DNA of 36,963 nt, taken from the NCBI GenBank assembly GCA_005804885.1, contig SYOX01000245.1, forward strand, positions 1 to 36,963, written 5' to 3'. This stretch comes from Pseudomonadota bacterium. Its GTDB lineage: Bacteria > Myxococcota_A > Bradymonadia > Bradymonadales > GCA-2716585. Every line of letters begins with the position of its first letter. Position 1 is the first letter of the stretch. The notes under the pieces were generated by a model. It made no database searches. It saw only the letters and a list, made by a program, of their open reading frames with translations, and was not told where the DNA came from. The translations under genes and the position numbers were made by a program. Shown one piece after another: positions 1 through 7,647 of this stretch.

Positions 1-132
1 CGCGCGGCCTGTCGGCGCACCACCTGTCGGCACGCCGCCTGTCGGCGAGGCCGACGCGCGGCCCAGCGGCGCGCTGCCTGTCGGCGCACCGCCTGTCGGC
101 GCACCGCCTGTCGGCGAGGCCGACGCGCGGCT
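1..132 (-). repeat. In-frame 15-bp minisatellite at the end of the HEAT-like gene
   Basis: The + strand unit gcctgtcggcgcacc recurs with small changes about seven times. It encodes APTGG-type pentapeptides on the minus strand. Two longer interruptions (gaggccgacgcgcgg) occur at similar spacing, so a higher-order unit was also duplicated. The tract reaches the window edge, so its full copy number is unknown. Confidence 0.85.
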
Positions 133-2175
133 CGCCATGCCCTGGGCGCGCGCCATGATCCCCGAGGACGAAGAGGCCGGGCTCGCGGCCGCGACCACCA
201 GCTCGGCCTCGGGGTCCTGCCGCATCAGCCCGATGAAGCTCTTGATCTCGGGCTCGCCGTTGTTGAAGGCCTCCTTGAGCAGCGCCATCGCCGCCGGGCT
301 GCCGTGCCGCGCCAGCGCCCGCAGGACCTGCTCGTCCCCCAGCGGGTTGTTGTGGCCCATCGCCCCACCGCGCCGCGAGCTGATGCCCAGAAAACCCCGC
401 GTCGGCTTGACCAGCGGGCCGAGGCACTGCTCCAGGAAGCTCACGTAGCGATCCCCGCCCAACTCCATCAGCGTGTGGAGCAGCTCACGGATCTCCTTGT
501 CGTTCAAGCGCTTTTCGACGGCGTGCCGCAGCAGGTTGAGAACGTAGATGCCGCTCTTGGGGTCGCCCAGGCGCCTCAAGGCCGCGCTGGCCGTCAGCCG
601 CACCTCCTCGACCGGGTCCTCCAGCCGCGCCAGCAGCAGCTCCCGGTAGGGCGCCAGCTGCATCCTGGGCGTGATCGTCGCCGCGATCACCGACAGCTCC
701 GGCACCTGCGAGGCCCACAGGAACTTCAGGAAGGCCTCCCCCGAGGCCCTCCCCAGCGTCTCCTCGTTGGTGTGCGCCGCGATCACCTTGATGATCGAGA
801 CCGGCAAGCCCTCCAGGTAGGGCCGCCAGTAGCGCAGCGGCTCCTCCTCCATCTTGTGCAGCATGTTGATCAGCGAGCCGCTGGCGACCGGGTCGGGGTT
901 GCGCGCCACCGCCGCGACCAGATCCTCGGGCGTGGGTTGGAGGTACTTGTCCATCAGGTGGGTCAGCGCCTGCTCGCGCCCCGAGCCTGCGGTCGCCTCG
1001 GACAGCAGGTCCGTAAAGAGCTTCGGCTCGACCACCTTGTGCCACGCCGCCCTCATGCGCGACCCGACCGGCTCGGGCTGGTTCAGCGCCGCCTCGATGC
1101 GCTCCCCCATGCCGTCGCCGTCCAGCGCCAGCTGCTCCCGGAACATGTTCTCCAGGATGCGCCCGAGCGCCTCATCCTCCAGGGCCGAGGCGTCCTCTCG
1201 CAGGACGTGCGCCATCATCCGCTGAAAGTGCTCGAAGGTCTCGCAGATTTGCTGCTCGTGCCCTTCTCCCCAGAAGACCTCGTCCTCGACGCCCTCACCG
1301 ATGATCTCGGTGACCATGTTCGTCAGCCCGTCCGCGTCCACGTCAAAGCGCCGCGTCGGCCCCCAGTCCTTCTGCGCCGGACCCCTGGACGGCCGGCCCC
1401 GACCTCCTCCGCCGACCGCCTCGTCGTCCTCCTCGCCGTCCTCGCCGCCCCCGAAGACCCCCGAGAGCGCGCTGGCGAAGGCCCCCCGCGCGCCGCCGAA
1501 CCCCGCGCCGCCGAGCCCCGCGCCGCCGAGCCCCGCGCCGCCAGGGGCCGCGCCCATCAGCCCGTCCATGGCGCCCCGCTTGCCCGTCAGCTGCGCCATC
1601 GCCGCCGCCGACTGCTTCTGCGCCTGACCGCGCGTCTCCTTGACCAGCTCGTCGAAGCCGTCTACCGCCTGGTAGCGCATCCCCTTCAGATCCAGGATCC
1701 ACAGCCGATCGGCCAGATCCGCCTCGTGCTGCCACTCCTGCCCCTTGTCGAAGATCGACAGGAAGGTGCTGGCCTCGTCCGCCGCCATCGTCCCCAGGAA
1801 GGACAGCCGCCGGATCCCGTCCTGAAAGAGCCGGCTCGCGATCGTGTCCCGCCCCTCCTGCTTGAAGACCTCGATGTCGTGGTAGGTCATCGCGTTCTCG
1901 GTCAGATCCAGGTGGATCCCCTCCCCACGCACGCTGATCAGCCGCCACGAGTCGTCCACCCGCTCCTTCATCAAGATCAGCAGCTTGTTGTCCGGCGAGT
2001 AGAGCCGACGACCCAGCTCCAACCTCGACAGCGCCGCGCAAAAAGCCTCCACGAGGTGCGGAGCCGGACCCTCGATGGTCTTCTCCTCCTCCTTCTCCTT
2101 CTTCGGCCCCGAGTCCTCCTGCGTGTCGACCTCGCGACGCCCAAGCCCGAAGAGATCCTCCATATCCGATGACAT
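1..2175 (-). CDS. Large HEAT-like repeat protein, C-terminus cut by window edge
   Basis: This reading frame is open from an ATG at 2173-2175 to the left edge (725 codons, no stop), so the gene continues outside the window. Residues 1-30 are charged and Lys/Glu-rich. Residues about 40-190 form a folded domain (motifs LYSPDNKLLILMKERVDD and LFQDGIRRLSFLGTM) of a kind I associate with delta-type HEAT proteins. Residues 205-235 are a Gly/Ala linker with 15-bp repeats. Residues about 290-670 are helical and HEAT-like (for example VEEVRLTASAALRRLGDPKS). The tail from about 681 is a (A/S)PTGG pentapeptide tract. I see no signal peptide, so it is probably cytoplasmic. HEAT solenoids usually mediate protein contacts; the partner is unknown. 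Long open frames on the opposite strand are composition artefacts. Confidence 0.8.
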   Translation of the reverse strand, partial: MSSDMEDLFGLGRREVDTQEDSGPKKEKEEEKTIEGPAPHLVEAFCAALSRLELGRRLYSPDNKLLILMKERVDDSWRLISVRGEGIHLDLTENAMTYHDIEVFKQEGRDTIASRLFQDGIRRLSFLGTMAADEASTFLSIFDKGQEWQHEADLADRLWILDLKGMRYQAVDGFDELVKETRGQAQKQSAAAMAQLTGKRGAMDGLMGAAPGGAGLGGAGLGGAGFGGARGAFASALSGVFGGGEDGEEDDEAVGGGGRGRPSRGPAQKDWGPTRRFDVDADGLTNMVTEIIGEGVEDEVFWGEGHEQQICETFEHFQRMMAHVLREDASALEDEALGRILENMFREQLALDGDGMGERIEAALNQPEPVGSRMRAAWHKVVEPKLFTDLLSEATAGSGREQALTHLMDKYLQPTPEDLVAAVARNPDPVASGSLINMLHKMEEEPLRYWRPYLEGLPVSIIKVIAAHTNEETLGRASGEAFLKFLWASQVPELSVIAATITPRMQLAPYRELLLARLEDPVEEVRLTASAALRRLGDPKSGIYVLNLLRHAVEKRLNDKEIRELLHTLMELGGDRYVSFLEQCLGPLVKPTRGFLGISSRRGGAMGHNNPLGDEQVLRALARHGSPAAMALLKEAFNNGEPEIKSFIGLMRQDPEAELVVAAASPASSSSGIMARAQGMASRASASPTGGAPTGGAPTGSAPLGRASASPTGGVPTGGAPTGRA
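1501..1545 (-). repeat. Three 15-bp units inside the HEAT-like gene
   Basis: Three adjacent units of ccccgcgccgccgag (the last slightly changed) encode a GGAGL-type pentapeptide linker between the N-terminal domain and the HEAT-like part. The frame is preserved. Confidence 0.85.
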
Positions 2176-2303
2176 CGCTCACCCTCCCCTTGTCGGATCA
2201 GCCCCGAGACCTCACGACCGACCACCGACCTTCACCGCATCGTAAATGGTTTTACCCCCAACAGGAAAGCCCGCCGCTCGACGACCGTCCCACGCTCGCG
2301 GAT

Positions 2304-2608
2304 CGCCCCACGCTCCTCGCACCGCCCCCTGCGGGGGACGGGCTCGTCGGGTGGGGCTGGAAATGCGGTGTGGGCTGCGCCCTGACGGTCGCAGGCCCCC
2401 GCACGGCCGAAGTCGACACCTGGGGCAACGCTCCGCAAGGCAAGGCAAAATCCCAATCCACAGGCCCACTTCGACGCGGTGAGCCGACCCTGCGATTCTC
2501 TGTCACCCGCGCGCCGGCCTGCGCCCAGCGGGCGCAGCCCCCCCGCGCTTCCAAGCCCCACCCGACGAGCCCGTCCCCCGCAGGGGGCGGTGCGAGGAGC
2601 GTGGGGCG
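2304..2608. repeat. 305-bp long inverted-repeat element, copy 1
   Basis: The outer arms 2304-2396 and 2517-2608 are near-perfect reverse complements of about 92 bp, both ending in cgccccacgctcctcg. The 120-bp centre is unique. A second copy lies at 26923-27206 with its centre in the opposite orientation: the segment around 2453-2479 reappears reverse-complemented at 27055-27081. No convincing coding sequence is present. It looks like a MITE-like or other structured repetitive element. It fills most of the 503-bp gap between the HEAT-like gene and the membrane protein gene. I see nothing else clear in that gap. Confidence 0.8.
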
Positions 2609-2678
2609 CTCTGGAACTCTGCACCCCTCCTGTGCCAGAAGTGGATCCCAGGACCCTCCTGACCCCCGTCGAGGCCCC

Positions 2679-3104
2679 ATGAACTGGACCCACGCCCACC
2701 TCGCCCTCAACCACCTCCCCTTCGGTGGCCTGCTCTTCAGCGCCGCCGCCCTCTCGCTGGCCCTCTGGCGGCGCTCCGATGAGCTGACCCGCTTTGGCCT
2801 CGACACCCTGGCCGCGACCGGCCTCCTGAGCGCCGTCGCCTTCGCCACCGGGCAGGCCGCAGGCGACCTCATCGCCGACGCCGATCCCCTGACCGCCACG
2901 GTCCAGGCCCACGCCGACGCCGCCATGATCGCCATGATCGCCGCCACCTCGCTGGGCACCGCCGCCCTGTGGGCTCGCCTCTACCCTCGCCCCCCCGCCC
3001 TGGCCCCCCGACCCATCCTCATCGCCTTGCTCGCCGCCGCCGGGATCTGCGCCGCCCTCATGGCCTGGGCCGCCGCCGAGGGCGGCCACATCCGACACCC
3101 CTGA
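2679..3104 (+). CDS. Small four-helix membrane protein with conserved His motifs
   Basis: The protein has 141 residues and starts at the ATG inside a longer open frame, because the upstream part reads through the repeat element. It begins MNWTHAHLALNHLPFGG and ends GGHIRHP. Four hydrophobic segments lie at about 13-30, 43-60, 78-97 and 108-127. Small inner-membrane proteins with an N-terminal HLxLNHxP motif and a C-terminal GGxIRH motif occur in several Gram-negative phyla. They resemble DUF2231-type proteins, whose histidines have been suggested to hold haem. Haem binding here is only inference. The gene stands alone, convergent with the FGE-fold gene 60 bp away. No strong Shine-Dalgarno sequence is visible. 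Confidence 0.7.
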   Translation: MNWTHAHLALNHLPFGGLLFSAAALSLALWRRSDELTRFGLDTLAATGLLSAVAFATGQAAGDLIADADPLTATVQAHADAAMIAMIAATSLGTAALWARLYPRPPALAPRPILIALLAAAGICAALMAWAAAEGGHIRHP

Positions 3105-3163
3105 GGCCCGTCCGGCGTCGCGTGGGGCAGGCGTGGGGCAAGGGAAATGGTGGGGGCGGGGAT

Positions 3164-4318
3164 CTAGCGGAGGTGGGACCGAACGGGGCGCAAACCCAGG
3201 TAGTTGCAGGAGAAGGTGGGCTCGCGGGTGCCGCGGTGGGAGGCGCGGCAGAAGCGCGCGTGGAGGTACCAGCTGCCGCCGCGCTTGGCGAGCTGCCCGC
3301 CCTCGGCAGGCCCCGTGGGGTCGATGGCGATCTCCTGAGCGTTGCGGCCGAGGGACGCGTCGAAGCGATCGCCGGTCCACTCCCAGACGTTGCCGAGGGT
3401 GTCGTAGAGGCCCCATGTGTTGGGCTGCTTGAGGGCGACGGGGTGGGTGCCGCTTCGCGGGGTCGGGGTGTGCATCTCGGACCAGGTGGAGCTGTCGAAG
3501 CCGAGGGCGTAATCAACGCCGCTGTTGCCGCCGTACCAGGCGATAGGGTCCAGGTCGGGGGCGTTGTTGCCGCCGAGGATCTCGACGTCGCCGATGTAGG
3601 TGGAGGTCTGGGTGCCGGCGCGGCAGGCGTACTCCCACTCGGCCTCGGTCGGCAGCCGCCAGCCTTCGGCCCCGAGCCCTTCGAAGGCGTACTCCTGGGT
3701 GGATTGGGCCACCTTGTGGTAGGCGGGCCGGAGGCCATCTCGGCGCGAGAGGGCATTGCAGAAGTCCATGGCCTTGAACCAGTTGACCTGCTCGACGGGG
3801 TGATCCTCCCAGCCAGGGCAGCCCTCGCCCTGGAAGTGGGACGGGTTCGAGCCCATCAGGGCAAGCCATTGCCGCTGGGTCACGGGCGTGGTCCAGACGA
3901 TGAGGGAGCGGGTCAGGCGCACGGGGTGGCGCGCCTCGTCGCTGTCGCGGTGCTTCTCCTCGGTGGGCGATCCCATGAGGAAGTCGCCGGCGGGGATCCA
4001 GACGGACTCGGGCCGCTCGACGTCGAGGGCGCGCAGCAGGGCGACGCGGGGCTCGCGGAGGTCGAGGGCGAGCGCGCCGACCCAGGCGCCGGGGGCCGAG
4101 CGGGCGGCGGGGCGCCACGCGCTCCGGTGGGCGTTGAGGTGATCGCAGGCGTAATCGAGGCCGAGCTGGAGCAGGGCGGGATCTTCGATCGCCAGGAAGG
4201 CGCCCCAGAGGTCAGCCCAGGAGGACGGCGAGGGCGGGGCGTAGAGCAGGGCGCGCAGCTCCTCCAGCGTGGTGTTGGGGTCGAGCGGCGCGGGATTTTT
4301 CGGGGAGGGGTCTTGCAT
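3164..4318 (-). CDS. FGE-sulfatase-fold (SUMF1-like) protein, probably not a true formylglycine-generating enzyme
   Basis: The protein has 384 residues from the chosen ATG. The N-terminal 100 residues are variable. From about residue 104 the FGE-sulfatase fold is clear: WIPAGDFLMGSP, then PVTQRQWLALMGSNPSHF, GWRLPTEAEWEYACRAG, YDTLGNVWEWTGD and a final RGGSW...CRASHRG block. True FGEs carry two catalytic cysteines in the last block. Here the first is replaced (GGSWYLHARFC) and only Cys357 remains, so formylglycine formation is unlikely. Many bacterial members with this loss serve other roles, including partners of kinases or vWA proteins. It is divergent from the vWA operon. The ATG at 4384 (GAGG 10 nt upstream) is an alternative start that would add 22 residues. 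No signal peptide is visible. Confidence 0.88.
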   Translation of the reverse strand: MQDPSPKNPAPLDPNTTLEELRALLYAPPSPSSWADLWGAFLAIEDPALLQLGLDYACDHLNAHRSAWRPAARSAPGAWVGALALDLREPRVALLRALDVERPESVWIPAGDFLMGSPTEEKHRDSDEARHPVRLTRSLIVWTTPVTQRQWLALMGSNPSHFQGEGCPGWEDHPVEQVNWFKAMDFCNALSRRDGLRPAYHKVAQSTQEYAFEGLGAEGWRLPTEAEWEYACRAGTQTSTYIGDVEILGGNNAPDLDPIAWYGGNSGVDYALGFDSSTWSEMHTPTPRSGTHPVALKQPNTWGLYDTLGNVWEWTGDRFDASLGRNAQEIAIDPTGPAEGGQLAKRGGSWYLHARFCRASHRGTREPTFSCNYLGLRPVRSHLR

Positions 4319-4484
4319 GGTCTGGCTCGCTGGGCGTGCGCTGCGGGGTATCTGGGGGCAGGCGCGGTGGTGATCTGCCGTCATGGATCGATAACCTCGA
4401 CGGGGCAGGTTGGGAAGCGTGTTCGATTGGTTTCGAAGCGTGATAAGGTCTGTCGCGACGGATGTTTGAGGCGGGAGCGCGCGC

Positions 4485-5372
4485 ATGAGTGATCCCTCGG
4501 GTGCGACGACGAGCTTGCTGGAGCCGCGCTTCCTGCGCCTGCTGGGGCGGCTGGCGGTGCAGATCCAGGGCCGCGTGCGGGGTGACCGGCGGGGCGAGCG
4601 GCGCTCGTCGCGGCGCGGGGTCGGGGGGGAGTTCGTGGACGTGCGGCCCTACACGCCGGGGGACGACCTGCGCCACCTCGACTGGCACCTCTATGCGCGG
4701 CTGGACGCGCTGCTGGTGCGCCTGTACGAGGCCCAGGAGGAGCACACGGTGCACATCCTGCTGGACACGTCGGCGTCGATGGGGTGCGGAAAGGGCTTGT
4801 ACAGCAAGCAGCTGGCGGCGGCGCTGGGCTACCTGGCGCTGGCGTCGTCGGACACGGTCGGGCTCTACGCGATGACGGGGCAGATCGACGCGCGGGTGGG
4901 GCCGCTGCGGGGCAAGGGGGCGGCGCACCGGGTCTTCGACTTCCTCGATCGGGTGAGCTTCGAGGGGCCGACGGGGCTGGAGCGGTCGGTGCGGGAGTTC
5001 GCGGGGTCGCGCCGGAGGGGGACGGCGGTGTTGATCAGCGACTTCTTGATCCCGGATCGAAGGGTGGAGGTCTTGTCGACGCTGGCGCGGGCGCAGATGA
5101 GGGTGGCGGTGCTGCATGTGCTCAGCGGGGAGGAGCGGGACCCGCAGGAGGGCGAGGAGCTGACCTTGATCGACGCGGAGACGGGGGAGGAGATGGTGGT
5201 GAGCGTGGATCGGCGGGTGCGGCGGGCCTACCTGGGTCAGCTGGCGGCGATGACGGGGGAGCTTCGGGAGGCCTGTCGCTCCTATGGCTTCGCCTTCATC
5301 GAGGTGGACAGCCGGACGCCGCTGGAGGCGCTGGTGCTGGGCGAGCTGCGCCAGGGCGGGCTGGTCGGGTGA
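4485..5372 (+). CDS. DUF58 domain protein, first gene of a vWA operon
   Basis: The protein has 295 residues. It carries the DUF58 signature RPYTPGDDLRHLDWHLYARL at about residues 53-72, followed by a vWA-like strand with ILLDTSASM around 90. DUF58 proteins are typically encoded with a MoxR AAA ATPase and BatA/BatB-like vWA membrane proteins, and are thought to take part in metal-dependent assembly or chaperone-like work at the envelope. No MoxR gene is present in this window: the upstream neighbour is the divergent FGE-fold gene. The start is the ATG preceded by a gaggcgggag ribosome-binding region. Codons here end mostly in G. Confidence 0.92.
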   Translation: MSDPSGATTSLLEPRFLRLLGRLAVQIQGRVRGDRRGERRSSRRGVGGEFVDVRPYTPGDDLRHLDWHLYARLDALLVRLYEAQEEHTVHILLDTSASMGCGKGLYSKQLAAALGYLALASSDTVGLYAMTGQIDARVGPLRGKGAAHRVFDFLDRVSFEGPTGLERSVREFAGSRRRGTAVLISDFLIPDRRVEVLSTLARAQMRVAVLHVLSGEERDPQEGEELTLIDAETGEEMVVSVDRRVRRAYLGQLAAMTGELREACRSYGFAFIEVDSRTPLEALVLGELRQGGLVG

Positions 5373-5496
5373 GGGGCCGTCGCAGGGAGGCGCCAGAGGT
5401 CGCGCGATTCCTCTTTGATTCTATGGGCTTGGGCGTGCCGTGGGCCAGCGCAGGGGCGGGGGTGGGCGGGGTGCGGAGGGTTGAGGGGGTGAGCTG

Positions 5497-7647
5497 ATGG
5501 AGCTGCTCCAGCCGTGGGGGTTGATGGCGCTGCTGGGCCTGCCGGCGATCGTGGCGCTCTACTTCTTGAGGCAGCGTCGGCCGCCGCGGGTGGTGGGGTC
5601 GCTGATCTTGTGGCAGCAGGCCAGGGCGCAGGTCTTTGAGGGTCGGCCCTGGGAGCGCTTCAGGGCCTCGTGGCTGCTGTGGTTGCAGCTGCTGGTGATG
5701 GGGGCGCTGGCGCTGGCGCTGGCGCGTCCGGCGTGCGTGTCGGAGGGGAGCGACGCGGGGCGGCTGGTGCTGGTGCTGGACGCGTCGGCGTCGATGGCGG
5801 CGACGGACGTGGCGCCGAGCCGGTGGTCGGCGGCGATCGACCGGGCGCGGTCGGCGGCGCGGGCTGCGCCGGAGGGCGCGGAGGTGGCGGTGCTGGTGGC
5901 GGGGCGGCTGACGCGGGTGGCCGAGCCCTTCACGCGGGATCGGGGCAAGCTGGAGGCGCGGCTGGACGGGCTGGCGCGGCGGCCGCCGGACGCGGTGGCC
6001 GCCAACACCACCGAGGCGATCCTGCTGGCGATGCAGCTCGGCGGGGCGGAGGCCGATCGCGAGATCGTGCTGATCTCCGACGGCGCCTTTCCGGCCGACG
6101 AGCTGCCGCCCATCGGGCAAGGGAGGCTGACCTACGTGGGGGTGGGGGCCTCGGGGGACAACCTGGCGATCACGACCTTCGAGGTCCGGCGCGGCGCGAG
6201 CCAGCGCTTCGGCACCACGGCGCTGTGCGTGGTGACGAACACGGGATCGGCGGCCCTGTCGGGGCACCTGCAGGTCCGGCTGGTCGCTGGCGCGGCTCTG
6301 TCGGCCGAGGTCGAGGGGGCGGCGCGGGAGGGCGCGGGGTCGCTGATCGAGGCGCAGCGGGTGCGGCTGGGGCCGGGCGAGCAGCACACCCTGAGCGTGC
6401 CGCTGGAGGCGGACGAGGGGCTGGTGATCGCGCGGCTGTCGGACATCGCGGGGGAGGGCGGGGCGCGCGACCACCTGGGGACGGACGACGCGGCCTTCGC
6501 GGTGGTGGCGCCGGAGCGGCCGGTGCGGGTGCTGCTCGTCGGCGACGGCCCGCTGGTGGAGCGGGCGCTGCGCGCCAGCGCCCGGCTGGAGGTCGAGGTG
6601 ATGGCGCCGGAGGATTTTACGGGGCAGACCGACCGGGACGTGATGATTTTTGACGGGACCTTCCCGGCGACGATCCCGTCGGGGCGCTTCCTGGCGCTGA
6701 ACCTCCCGGCCGAGAACCCGCTGGTGACTTTTTCGGGGGAGCCGGTGGCGAACCCGACGATCGCGTCGTGGGACAGGGGCCACCCGGCCTTGCTGCACCT
6801 GGATCTGGGTGCGGTGCGCTTCGGCGAGATCGTCAAGGCGACGGGCGTGGGCGCGCTGGTGCCGCTGGCGGAGTTCCGGGGTGAGGGCGGGCCGGCGGTG
6901 CTGGCGGGGCAGACGCCGTCCTGGCGAGGGCTGGTCCTGGTGCCGCCGCTCTTGCGGTCGGATCTGCCGCTGCGGGTGGCCTTCCCGGTCTTCCTCTACA
7001 ACGCGCTGGGGTGGCTTAGCCCCGGCGGCGAGCGCGAGGCGGGCCACACGGTGGCGACGGGGCGGCCGCTGGCGGTGCCGGCGGGGGTCGGCGGGCGGGT
7101 CGAGGTGGTCGATCCGGCGGGGGATCGCAGCGCCGTCACGCTGTCGCGGGGGGCGACGGACGGGGTTTACCTCTTCGGGGATACGGCGCGTGCGGGCTTC
7201 TACGCGGTGGAGGTGTCGCCGCCGGCGGCCAGCGATCCGGCCAAGGTCGGCGCGGGGGGCCAGGGCGCGGGAGGCGGCGATCCGGCCAAGGTCGGCGCGG
7301 GAGGCGGCGATCCGGCCAAGGGCGGCGCGGGGGGCGGTGGTGCGGGGATCGGCGACGGGGCGGGGAGCGCGGGCGGGCGCCGGTCGATGGTGTTCGGGGT
7401 GTCGCTGGTGGATGCGCGGGAGTCGACGATCGCGCCGGTGGCGCGGATCAGCGCGCCGAGGGGGGCGGGGATCGAGGCGGTGTCGTCGGTGGAGCGCGTC
7501 GATGAGATGACGCGGGCGGCGCTGCTGGCGGCTCTGGCGATCGCGATGCTGGAGTGGGCGCTCTTCCTGTGGCGGTCGCGGTCGCGGCGGCCGGTCGGGC
7601 TAAGGTCTTCATCTTCTTCATCTTCTTCGCGTGGGGGGCTTTCGTGA
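5497..7647 (+). CDS. BatA-like vWA membrane protein
   Basis: The protein has 716 residues. It opens with the BatA N-terminal arrangement: one helix at 5-22, the RQRRPPRVVGSLILWQ segment, and a second helix at about 53-74. A vWA domain follows (LVLVLDASASM, MIDAS DxSxS near residue 95). The middle region (VRVLLVGDGPLVERALRAS) resembles the inactive amidotransferase-like fold seen in such proteins. A Gly-rich repeat linker at about 580-614 precedes a C-terminal helix (about 672-690) and a poly-Ser tail. Both ends appear membrane-anchored with a large domain between them. It lies 124 bp after the DUF58 gene, and its stop overlaps the GTG start of the next gene, so the two are translationally coupled. 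The cellular role is unproven. Confidence 0.9.
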   Translation: MELLQPWGLMALLGLPAIVALYFLRQRRPPRVVGSLILWQQARAQVFEGRPWERFRASWLLWLQLLVMGALALALARPACVSEGSDAGRLVLVLDASASMAATDVAPSRWSAAIDRARSAARAAPEGAEVAVLVAGRLTRVAEPFTRDRGKLEARLDGLARRPPDAVAANTTEAILLAMQLGGAEADREIVLISDGAFPADELPPIGQGRLTYVGVGASGDNLAITTFEVRRGASQRFGTTALCVVTNTGSAALSGHLQVRLVAGAALSAEVEGAAREGAGSLIEAQRVRLGPGEQHTLSVPLEADEGLVIARLSDIAGEGGARDHLGTDDAAFAVVAPERPVRVLLVGDGPLVERALRASARLEVEVMAPEDFTGQTDRDVMIFDGTFPATIPSGRFLALNLPAENPLVTFSGEPVANPTIASWDRGHPALLHLDLGAVRFGEIVKATGVGALVPLAEFRGEGGPAVLAGQTPSWRGLVLVPPLLRSDLPLRVAFPVFLYNALGWLSPGGEREAGHTVATGRPLAVPAGVGGRVEVVDPAGDRSAVTLSRGATDGVYLFGDTARAGFYAVEVSPPAASDPAKVGAGGQGAGGGDPAKVGAGGGDPAKGGAGGGGAGIGDGAGSAGGRRSMVFGVSLVDARESTIAPVARISAPRGAGIEAVSSVERVDEMTRAALLAALAIAMLEWALFLWRSRSRRPVGLRSSSSSSSSRGGLS
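7234..7338 (+). repeat. In-frame repeat encoding a Gly-rich linker
   Basis: The core gatccggccaagg recurs at 7234, 7279 and 7309, spacings of 45 and 30 bp, both multiples of 15. It encodes repeated GGGDPAKVGA-type decapeptides in the BatA-like protein. Copy number is likely to vary by slippage or unequal exchange. Confidence 0.85.
7605..7630 (+). repeat. TCTTCATCT microsatellite at the end of the BatA-like gene
   Basis: The unit tcttcatct occurs twice in tandem plus a partial copy just before the GTGA overlap at 7644. In the BatA-like frame it encodes poly-Ser. Gain or loss of a whole 9-bp unit keeps the frame, while other slippage would shift the stop and affect coupling to the next gene. 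Confidence 0.7.

Noticed and set aside
304..2172. Long + strand open frame opposite the HEAT-like gene
   Set aside because: Arg/Gln/His-rich translation without domains; it mirrors the real minus-strand gene. High GC leaves few stops in antisense frames.
2169..2678. N-terminal extension of the small membrane protein frame
   Set aside because: It reads through the inverted-repeat element and has no family similarity; the ATG at 2679 opens directly on the conserved motif.
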